From assembly GCA_025642075.2 (NCBI GenBank), contig JAODUO010000428.1, positions 85,001 through 149,000 on the forward strand: a DNA stretch of 64,000 bases. The letters run 5' to 3'. Below are positions 25,701-37,700 of the stretch, in pieces. Positions within the stretch are counted from its first letter, which is position 1; the number at the start of each line of letters is the position of its first letter. The notes under the pieces are model-generated. The model did not search any database. It had not been told where the DNA came from and was given only the letters and a program-made list of their open reading frames with translations. The translations under genes and the position numbers were made by a program. Origin of the DNA: Ridgeia piscesae. Lineage: Eukaryota; Annelida; Polychaeta; Sabellida; Siboglinidae.

Positions 25701-28700
25701 ACGCCACACCCAGCCAGGTGCACGGCTCCCATTTGGTAAAGGTCAAAGGGTGGGTGTCACTCACGGCGATTTGAGTGACAGCGTCGGGATTCTTATCAAC
25801 ATTCGACGTTTAACATTTTGAAGTCAGTTCTGTTTCGATAAAACATTTGTTGGAGGTCAGGACGCTACAATAGTTATAACTTATACTGATTAACATGATA
25901 TTGCAATAAAAATAAAAAGCCACGAACTGATCATGTCGCTTTAACATGTCACTTACCTGTTTAAGATCTGAGGTGTGTTTCAAATTTCACAGTTTCGAAG
26001 CAGTTTAGACATCCATCAATCATATTTCCTTCATTTGCTAATTGTGAAAATTGTTTAATCAATAAAACTACAGTTCATTGACAACTCAAACAAATATTTG
26101 TTTTCTCAATTCTAAAGTGTCTGGCGTTTGTATTAACCTCTAAGTCTTTATGACATTTTAATGGAGTGAATCTCCACAATCTATATCACACTTACACATT
26201 CACTGAATCATGCTGTTGTCTAGTAAATGACATGTCATGCAGTTATCTAGTAAATGACACATGCAGTTATTTAGTGAATGATGCCATGCAGTTATCTAAT
26301 AAATTATAATAAATTATGCAGTTATCTAGTAAATCACACATCATGCAGTTATTTAGCAAATGATACATTATGCAACTGTCTAGTGAATGACATGTCATGC
26401 AGCTATCTAGTAAATGCAGTTACAGAGTTATCTAGTAAATGACATGTCGCACAGTTATCTAGTAAATGACACGTCGTGCACTTATCCAATAGATGGCACC
26501 ACATATACATGTCATTGATGTGCAACTTACTTGCTGGTGGTTTGGATGGTTGGAGCCCAATAGATGAGCTCATTGTAGGCAACTGAACCGTACACGATTA
26601 AGATGACATACCCTGTGTGTTCACACAGAATATGTATTCTCTTCAAGTAGATTAATTTCTGCTTACATGTGTCACGTCATGCATGTATCATGTCATACAT
26701 GTGTCATGTCATGCACGTGTCATGTCATACACATGTCATGTCATACACGTGTCATATCATACACATGTCATGTCATACACGTGTCATGTCATACATGTGT
26801 CATGTCATACATGTGTCATGTCATCCACGTGTCATGTCATATACGTGTCATGTCATACACGTGTCACGTCATACGCATGTCATGTCATATAAGTGTCATG
26901 TCATATAAGTGTCATGTCTGACAACATGTCATGTTTCCCTCTGTCCTTGTTTCAGCCAGGTGTGGCCCCTCTCCCTCCTCGCCTTCCACTCGTCCGTTCA
27001 CTCCATCTCTCTCTCCAACCGACCTCTTCCCACGGACACAGCCTTATGTGAACAACTTCTGCGACGTGACAAGATGTGTCCCTTGAACGCCAAGTCCACT
27101 CAAGGAGACAGTTGGCATGGCAACGGAAGGACACGACAACAGTTGAACGGAGAAAAAGCAGCCATTGAGATGACCACGAGTGAGACGATGACATCAGATG
27201 GTGTAACACAAGCAGTGGTCAGTCCACCGGTCAGAGCACTCAGCAGTGTGAGAGATGGTCAGTTGCTACAGCTTGACCACTGCTACAGGAGACATGTGAA
27301 GCCAAAGAAGCAGCATGAAATCATGACCCTGGCTCCAGTATGTGGAAGCATTCAATTCAATTCAATAACTTTATTCCAGACTCAACAGGGCCCATGCAGC
27401 AAGTACATGTGACTCTGAGGTCCATATGTTGACATTAGGCAGACAATATGTTCAGTATGCATTCTGACTCAAATCTGTGTATATAAGAAAAATGTATACA
27501 GTTGATTCAGTCAAGTGTTCACATATAAAAGCTCGTTCCAGTGTTTACGGATCCTGGAAGTGAATCTTAAGCTAGAAGTTAGAATGTCATTTAAAATGTA
27601 GTTATCAAGTCTACACATAAATCTATACACCATATTCCTAATAACTGACTGGCGGCATTGTACACCAAACAGAGTGCATAGCAGGCTGGTACTTTCATAT
27701 TTTGACATACCAATAAACAACTTAAAAATATTGTGATATATGCAATCTATTTAATGTGGATTTCTTGTAATTCCACCAGAGTTGTACTCCATACATGGGT
27801 GAGCAATATGAACGAAACAGTGTGAGCTTAACCTCTAGGGAGCACATACTAAATTTTCGCAATATAATATTTCAAATTGTGGATATATATATAAATATTA
27901 TATATACATCTAAAGGCTGTAATACAGTCAAATACATGGTTGGGTCCAAAGTGACACCCCCTAAGTTGGAAGTAGAAACCCTATTGAGTTCAAAGTAAAT
28001 TTGGCCGGTGTCAAAAGCCCCTGTGACATGAAGTTATTTGTTTAACCAGAACACATCAGAAATGATTACAGTGTTTAAGAAATCTCCCATTGAAGGGTTG
28101 ATGTGGATAGTAATGTCTTCAGGGACATTCAGGTCTGTTATATGAAATCCAGATTTCTGTAGTTCGTGTGTTTATTCTATCTCAACATAAAATACTTTTC
28201 AGCTTAATTTAAAGAACACACATAATATGCGTCGTCTGATGAGATACACCTCCTGCTCTTACTTTCCAGCTGCTGAACAACTTATGCAAAACCTGCCACT
28301 GTCAAAGGGTCGTAGACGTTGGTGCAGGTCAAGGTCATCTCTCAAGGTTACTGTCATTTGGCTATGACCTCAACGTGACAACCGTAGAGGCCGCAGGGTG
28401 TCATGCCCCAAAGGCAGCCAAGTTTGACGGGTGAGACAAGGAAGGTTAATCTGTTGGTAGTAGTTGAACTGAATGCAAGATGTCTACTAAATATTACCAA
28501 CAAATTCAGTCAGCATTGGTGTTTAAAATATTATCCAGCAATATATCCATGCTGTACAGAACCTCTGTGTAATTGTGATAATTTTTCATACAAGACCATA
28601 TTGATGACATTTGGGTTATCGTACAATTTGTTTCCTAACAGCAAGTGCTAAGATTCATTGGAAACGTTAATTAATTGCAGATATATTAGTCAGATAATGA

Positions 28701-31700
28701 AATGCATGGTTAAATAATTATATATCCACACATGTTATGTTATGTACATTATTCATTATCTGTGTTATAATAAAGACAAACAACGTAAATGTTTTTAACT
28801 ATTAGGGAAATATTATCTAATGTGATTGTATCACAGTATTTTAGATGTAAATGTGGCTCTACGATGAACGTAATATTTCGGGGTTACTGTAGTCATCCCG
28901 TACTCATTATATGATATTTTGTGGGAGCAAACAGCTGTAGGTTATATCCATATGCTCATGTTTTGTGATTGCTCACAACTCCCAGGCTTGCCGGACGTGG
29001 TAGCTCATCTTCTGAACACATGATTTGTGTTGGATACAGACATTTAACAATGAAGTAATGACTTACTTGCAGTGAAGTAAAAGATGACATCAGAAAAGAA
29101 AGATTTCACCGCAATAAGGTTGGTAAAATATCACCTTGTAGTGTATTTAATTATTGTATTAGCCATAATTTGTAATCATGTTTGCCCTATTCTGCGGAAT
29201 AAACTGTCGATGAATGTACGTACTGGTGGCAGTCTTCTACTATTAATAAAGTAAATCATGATATTTTCTTCTCGACAAAGTGAGTTTTGCATTTCTGACG
29301 TTAGATTTTCATTATCAATGTTATTATTATTTTAATATTGATTGTATTAAAACATTATGTTCCATATATTCCAAAAGTATTTATTTACATGTGCACTTTA
29401 ACTTATAAATATGTACTTAAAGGAACATGCAACCCAAAAAGTAAAAAATACTCAAACCGTTAAACAATGTTCATTGAATCATATCTCATATTTTCTTATT
29501 TTGTTCTGAAATGATTGATTAAGTTTAAGGAGAATTAGAGAACCTCCCTGGAGGCTGACATTTTGGACAGTTCACCTGTGGGTGTGTGACGTCACACTTC
29601 CACAACCGCTAGCGCCTCGGGTGGGCAAAACAAAACGAACTCTTCACCCACTGAGTCTGAGATCTATCCATCCATTTAATTACACTTACAGAGCGTTAAA
29701 TATAGAAACACAGCATCCCTTACAATATAACCTTTCATAAAGAATAACGATGCTCAAGTAGAGACTGCAACAAAGGCAATTGCGCATTCCTACTTGGACT
29801 TGGTCAGTTCGACGGAGCTTAATAACCTTTATTATCGCCCACTTTCACATGTAAACAAATCGTTTATCCAACTAATTATTCCAGTTGACCGTCGAGCAGT
29901 GAATATTTTACTAGTATTTGATTTTTATTATTATATAGGAAATACACTGAATGATATTCTAGTACCCCATTTATAGTATTTGCGTACATTATGTTCGTCC
30001 CATCCCTATTACGAGACCGCTCTTCGCGTACCATATCAACACCGACCCTTCGGCCCCGGACTTTTTGTTCTCTGCACAAATTCAGTGGGGACAGTATCTT
30101 CGTTCAACAGTCGTCTTTCACACAATCCCAGCAACCTGTTTTCCAGATCAACGGTGACATGGTCCTGGCAAACCATTTTCCGAAATTGAATTATTCCACA
30201 GTATGACCCGTACCTATATTGTGGAGCCATTTCATCACCAACTCGCGCTTCACAGAGAATTTATTGGCATTTGGACAAATTTCTTTCCTTTCACTGACCC
30301 TTCTCCTGCTTTGTTTTGGCGTCCGTATGCTTGACATTCAAGCATTTCATTATCACAAGACTCATAAAAACAACTCAAATCATGTCACTGTGCTAATGTT
30401 TACATGTTGCACACCACCTATATCTCTGAAAGTTGTGGACAGTCTACATCACACTCACGCATTCTCTCGCGTTACTCTTAGTGAGTTCCTCATTAAATGG
30501 GCAACAATGGCAGTGCCCATGGTCAGTGAAAATGTATGTTTCAAGATAAATTTTATGATTGTATAACATTTTTACAAAATTTAAAAAAATACATGTATTA
30601 CAATATTCTATATTGAATGGTATGTGGGAATTGGGGGGATTTTAACACATTTTCAACACTATGGTTGCATGTTCCTTTAAGTAATTTATACATATGCATT
30701 TTGTATAGCTTAAAAATGTGATATTGTGTTATTATTGTTTAGCATTTTACTGAATTACCATAATATAAATTTTAAGCTGTTTTATAAATGTATTATTTTA
30801 TACGCACTCATTGATGGGCAGTAGTTCGAGATGTGATGGTGTCAAAATATAATGATGTCATCAGGTTGGTGATCATGGCGTGGTTAACTATTGTTGATGT
30901 TGGGGAGTGAACTCAGTAAATAATTAAAATTGAATATATTAATTCAATTAAAAGACAAGTCTGAATACTAAGTAAATACTCTGCCGTGTCAGGTCAACAC
31001 TCTTTACTTATACAATACTATTTGTTATCAATATTATTATGTTGCAACTTTGATTATCATGATGCATCGGTAGTTTGATTGAAGCCACCGTAGAACAGCA
31101 AACATTGAAGGTGACAAAGTCAGACACCGCCTGTGAATCAGCCAGTTTGTGTGGTGCATTGTTTCAGAAGACGCACGCAGCCTGTGAGGACCTGCGTGAG
31201 GATCAAGTGTCCAGGTGTCCTCGCCATGTAGTGGCCACCATAGACCACGAGGACAGCATTAACGACTTCCTCGGAAAACTTGAGTTGCGTTGTCGAGATG
31301 TCTCCTGTCACCAACAAGATGTCATCAAACAACCTAAAACCAGCCACCACAAACCCAGCCGCAACGAAACTAGTGATTGTGAAACGAGACTGTCAGAGGG
31401 GAGTCAGGATGACAAAACCATACAACATGAAACCAAAGGAGTTGAAATTCCTCATAAAACCACAGAACATGAAATGACTCACTGTGAAGCGAGTGATGAA
31501 GACATAAAAGGGTATGGCTTTAATCATTGTGAAAGTGAAAGTGTTGATGCAAATGATAGCGAAACCAATCCAGAGAAAACCGAAGGTCCTGAAATTTATT
31601 GCTATGAAACCAAAGGGCATGAATCTATTTATGAAACCAATCATGAGAAAACCAAAGGAGATGAAATTAGTTGCTACAAAACCAAAAGAACCAATTGTGA

Positions 31701-34700
31701 GATAATGAATGGGCATGAAACTATTCACAAAACAAAACGATTTGAAGCTGGTCAGGAAGAAGACGCCAGAGAGGAGGAATCCAACAAATGTGAAGCCAAT
31801 CCTCAAGAAGTCAACCGTGACACAAGCAGTGGCCGTGAAACGAACCATCATTACAACAACCACGGTAACCTGAGTAACTGTCCAGAGTCAGAAAGCTGCA
31901 GATTAGCACTGTCCAGTGAGGATGTTGAAAGACTCGGACCAACTGACCACATCCTACAGGATACGACTACTGACCACGAGTCACACAGAGGATGCTCTAC
32001 AGAGATGACCTTTGACCCCACCCACAGAGCGGACCCCAGCAGTGCCCCGGGACAGGCGCGGAAGTGTGTTGAGCCCGACAACACGTTTGTGTTGACAGGA
32101 CTACACGTCTGTGGAGACCTGACACCGACGCTGACACGTGTGTTTGTCAAGTGTTGTGATGCTGTGGCCCTTGCTGTCGTCTCCTGCTGTTACATGAAAC
32201 TCTCAACACTCAGGTATGATATGTCATGTGACATGGTACTGCCTGTCAGGTGACGTGGGTCTACCTGTCATGTGACATGGTTTTACCTGTTGTTTTCAGG
32301 TTTGTATAGGTTATGTTAAACATTACATGGTGGTTGATTTGGTCGTCGAGAAAATAAATGGAAATAAATTGGTACAGTGGTGCCACATAGTGAATGTTGC
32401 TAATACCATTTTGGATCTTACAAGTCACAGCTGTTTTACCATGTAGCAGTTGGTTATCTCAACCAATAACTAATACTTTGTAGTCTTATGGGATAATCAC
32501 TTCATCAATCCATGGCTGGGTTCATTTGGAAAGTCCTGCATTTTTGTGATCGCAACTGGAAGTGATTTTCACAAAACATTTGTACCATATGAAAGTTTGT
32601 ACAGGAACAGTTTACTTTACATACATTATGTAACTCAAAATTTTCATACGTGGTGTCACGAACGTTTGTCCACAACTACATAAATATTCATCATGTAAAA
32701 GTTCTTATGTGCAAATATTCCATGAAACCAATCTAACCCTTCAGTGCAATTATTTTCAGAGACCAGAATCCTGGCGGCTATGTTGGCTATCCCATGAGCA
32801 CCTTCACCAGTCAGCTGGCCAATCACAGGCTGAGTTACGAGGCCTTGGAGGGGGCGTGTCATTTCAACGACGCCTACTGCAGAAAACTGACCAGTAAGTC
32901 TGTGTAGTCCCTGTAAGTGTGTGTAGTCCCTGTAAGTGTGTGTAGTCCCAGTAAGTTTGTGTAGTCCCTGTAAGTCTGTGTAGTCCCTGTAAGTTTGTGT
33001 AGTCCCTGTAAGTGTGTGTAGTCCCTGTAAGTGTGTGTAGTCCCTGTAAGTGTGTGTAGTCCCTGTAAGTGTGTGTAGTCCCTGTAAGTGTGTGTAGTCC
33101 CTGTAAGTGTGTGTAGTCCCTGTAAGTGTGTGTAGTCCCTGTAAGTTTGTGTAGTCCCTGTAAGTGTGTGTAGTCCCAGTAAGTTTGTGTAGTCCCTGTG
33201 TGTGTAGTCCCTGTAAGTGTGTGTAGTCCCGTAAGTTGTGTAGTCCCATAATTTGTGTACCCTGTAAGTTTTGTGTAGTCCCTGTAAGTCTGTGTAGTCC
33301 CTAGTAAGTTTGTGTAGTCCTGTAAGTTGTGTAGTCCCTGTAAGTGCTGTGTAGTCCCTGTAAGTGTGTGTAGTCCCTGTAAGTGTGTGTAGTCCCTGTA
33401 AGTCTGTGTAGTCCCAGTAAGTCTGTGTAGTCCCTGTAAGTGTGTGTAGTCCCTGTAAGTCTGTGTAGTCCCAGTAAGTCTGTGTAGTCCCAGTAAGTCT
33501 GTGTAGTCCCTGTAAGTGTGTGTAGTCCCTGTAAGTGTGTGTAGTCCCTGTAAGTGTGTGTAGTCCCTGTAAGTGTGTGTAGTCCCTGTAAGTCTGTGTA
33601 GTCCCTGTAAGTGTGTGTAGTCCCTGTAAGTGTGTGTAGTCCCTGTAAGTGTGTGTAGTCCCTGTAAGTGTGTGTAGTCCCTGTAAGTTTGTGTAGTCCC
33701 TGTAAGTGTGTGTAGTCCCAGTAAGTTTGTGTAGTCCCTGTAAGTGTGTGTAGTCCCTGTAAGTGTGTGTAGTCCCTGTAAGTGTGTGTAGTCCCAGTAA
33801 GTTGTGTAGTCCCTGTAAGTGTGTGTAGTCCCTGTAAGTCTGTGTAGTCCCTGTAAGTCTGTGTAGTCCCTGTAAGTCTGTGTAGTCCCTGTAAGTGTGT
33901 GTAGTCCCTGTAAGTGTGTGTAGTCCCTGTAAGTGTGTGTAGTCCCTGTAAGTCTGTGTAGTCCCAGTAAGTCTGTGTAGTCCCAGTAAGTCTGTGTAGT
34001 CCCTGTAAGTGTGTGTAGTCCCTGTAAGTTTGTGTAGTCCCTGTAAGTTTGTGTAGTCCCTGTAAGTGTGTGTAGTCCCTGTAAGTGTGTGTAGTCCCTG
34101 TAAGTGTGTGTAGTCCCTGTAAGTGTGTGTAGTCCCTGTAAGTGTGTGTAGTCCCTGTAAGTGTGTGTAGTCCCTGTAAGTGTGTGTAGTCCCAGTAAGT
34201 CTGTGTAGTCCCTGTAAGTGTGTGTAGTCCCAGTAAGTGTGTGTAGTCCCTGTAAGTGTGTGTAGTCCCAGTAAGTCTGTGTAGTCCCTGTAAGTTTGTG
34301 TAGTCCCTGTAAGTGTGTGTAGTCCCTGTAAGTGTGTGTAGTCCCTGTAAGTGTGTGTAGTCCCTGTAAGTGTGTGTAGTCCCTGTAAGTGTGTGTAGTC
34401 CCAGTAAGTCTGTGTAGTCCCTGTAAGTGTGTGCCATCCTGCAAATATGCTAAATTTGTTAATGTTGTGTCTTAATTTGTTTTGACTCCTCAGTAAGACA
34501 AGTTGTCTCTGTTCTGTTGTCACTGAACCCCACTTATTAGACTTATGACGAGTAAGTACCAAAGTGTCTGCATTTTGCCCAATGCAGTTGCATAAATATT
34601 AAGTTAGGTCTATAAATTTTCAATAAAATGCGGTTCATCTTTGAATAATTTTCTGTACTTTAAGTTTTTTTAACCCAAGAATTGTGTTATTTTATATGTC

Positions 34701-37700
34701 TCGGATGAGCCTGACCAGCACTGATGTAAGGTCAAACAGTCCCTGCAGTCGTCAGCATAGTGTGTCAGCATGTGTCAGCAATCATGCATCTGTACACCAC
34801 AGTGTGGGTTGGAATCAGACATTGCAGACTCACCTGTAGATTGTCGTGACATTCCAGCAACACTCTGCCCTGATGCGATGTTGTTATTCACCAAACATTG
34901 ACTCTGCCCTGATGCCATGTTGTTATTCACTAAACGTTGACTCCGACTTCATGTTGTTATTCACCAAACATTGACTCTGCCCTGATGCCATGTTGTTATT
35001 CACTAAACATTGACTCCGACTTTGTGTTGTTATTCACCAAACATTGATTCTGCCCTGATGCCATGTTGTTATTCACTAAACATTGACTCCGACTTTGTGT
35101 TGTTATTCACCAAACATTGACTCTGTCCTGATGCCATGTTGTTATTCACTAAACATTGACTCTGACATCGTGTTGTTATTCACCAAATATTGACTCTGAC
35201 TTCATGTTGTTATTCACCAAACATTAACTCTGACTTCATGTTATTATTCACCAAACATTGACTCTGACTTCATGTTGTTATTCGCCAAACATTGACTCAT
35301 GCTTCATGTTGTTATTCGCCAAACATTGACCCTGACTTCATGTTGTTATTTGCCAAACATTGACTCTGACTTAATGTTGTTATTCACCAAACATTGACTC
35401 TGACTTCATGTTGTTATTCACCAAACATTGACTCTGACTTCATGTTGTTATTCACCAAACACTGACTCTGACTCCAGACAACTCCCCAGAGTTGGTGTCC
35501 CACGCCTATAGGGCAGCGCTGCAGGAGATCGTCTTGGAGAAGTGTCCCAACATGCAACACGGCAGCATACGGCTGACGATGCGCAAAGCTCATCACATGA
35601 CATTCAGAAGGTGAGTGAAAGTGACAATGCAGTTGTCAACTGATTCTAACTATGACATGCCGCAACATAAGAAGGAGAGAGAGGAATGATCAGGGTTTGC
35701 AGTTTCTTTTGAAGGGTGGTGTTTCTGTGGTTTCTTCCATGTTTCTTCCATATGGAAGATATAGTTTCTTTTGGAAGAACAGGTATTGAAATAAAATTTA
35801 CTTATGAATCATTATCATCTAGTGAAATTTTATTATAACTCAACAGCACATAATAAATAAGACATCTTCTTATTTAAGAAAATATAGGTGTCATCAGTGT
35901 GTCACAAATAGTGAGTGTTGGGTGACACAGAATCTGTCATAACTGCCGAATCTGTCGTAACTGCTGAATCTGTTGTAACTGCTGAATCTGTCATAACTGC
36001 CGAATCTGTCGTATCTGTTGAATCTGTCGTAACTGTCGAATCTGTCGTAACTGGTGAATCTGTCGTAACTGATGAATCTGTCATAACTGCCGAATCTTTC
36101 GTAACTGTCGAATCTGTCGTAACTGTTGAATCTGTTGTAACTGCTGGATCTGTCATGACTGATGAATCTGTTAAAACTGATGAATCTGTCGTAACTGCCG
36201 AATCTGTCATAACTGATGAATCTGTCGTTACTGCCAAATCTGTTGTAACTGCTGAATCTGTCATAACTGATGAATCTGTCGTAACTAATGGATCTGTCAT
36301 AACTGATGAATCTGTCGTAATTGGTTAATCTGTCGTAACTGCTGGATCTGTCATAACTGATGAATCTGTTAAAACTGATGAATCTGTCGTAACTGCCAAA
36401 TCTGTCATAACTGCCGAATCTGTCATAACTGATGAATCTGTCATAACTGATGAATCTGTCATAACTGCCGAATCTGTCATAACTGCTGTATCTGTCGTAA
36501 CTGCTGTATCTGTCACTGCAAAAGTCACCGTCCTATTTCTGCCTGTAGTTACGCTGAAGTTGGTCTGCGGAGACTGGGTCTGGAGACGGATGTAAGCAGC
36601 GAGCAACTGGAGCGTGCTCAGATGAAACTCACCAGGTGGCGCGAGGTTGTCGCTTTCTTCACTCTGCGTCTGTGTGTCCTGCCTGTAGTCGAAACTGTCG
36701 TCTTGCTCGACCGAATGTTGTTCCTTGCCCAGAATGGTAGGTGCCCGATTATGTACATCTGACAGTGAGTGTCTGCACTAACGTCATCTCACTAGTGTGT
36801 GTAGCTGTGTGAAGTCTGAGATCTACAGTCTGTGGGTGCCATGTGCTCTAGTGTCAGTAAGTGGCACTGTCGTCACACACCTGCTCACTGTATCAGTGTC
36901 AATACCCCCTGGAATATAGACATGTCAGTAAGTGGCACTGTCGTCACACATCTGCTCACTGTATCAGTGTCAATACCCCCTGGAATATAGACATGTCAGT
37001 AAGTGGCACTGTCGTCACACATCTGCTCACTGTATCAGTGTCAATACCCCCTGGAATATAGACATGTCAGTAAGTTGCACTGTCGTCACACATCTGCTCA
37101 CTGTATCAGTGTCAATACCCCCTGGAATATAGACATGTCAGTAAGTGGCACTGTCGTCACACATCTGCTCACTGTATCAGTGTCAATACCCCCTGGAATA
37201 TAGACATGTCAGTAAGTGGCACTGTCGTCACACACCTGCTCACTGTATCAGTGTCAATACCCCCTGGAATATAGACATGTCAGTAAGTGGCACTGTCGTC
37301 ACACACCTGCTCACTGTATCAGTGTCAATACCCCCTGGAATATAGACATGTCAGTAAGTGGCACTGTCGTCACACACCTGCTCACTGTATCAGTGTCAAT
37401 ACCCCCTGGAATATAGACATGTCAGTAAGTGGCACTGTCGTCACACACCTGCTCACTGTATCAGTGTCAATACCCCCTGGAATATAGACATGTCAGTAAG
37501 TGGCACTGTTGTCACACACCTGCTCACTGTATCAGTGTCAATACCCCCTGGAATATAGACATGTCAGTAAGTGGCACTGTCGTCACACACCTGCTCACTG
37601 TATCAGTGTCAATACCCCCTGGAATATAGACATGTCAGTAAGTGGCACTGTCGTCACACACCTGCTCACTGTATCAGTGTCAATACCCCCTGGAATATAG

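Noticed and set aside
30219..30566. 115-codon frame inside the 1264-bp TTAA element as a transposase
   Set aside because: No catalytic triad or DNA-binding motif could be recognised, and neighbouring frames are broken.
32864..34562. Minus-strand open frames of 526-562 codons (HTLTGTTHTYRDYT-type repeats)
   Set aside because: They run antisense through the 19-bp array and change frame meaning every unit; the sense-strand gene explains the locus.
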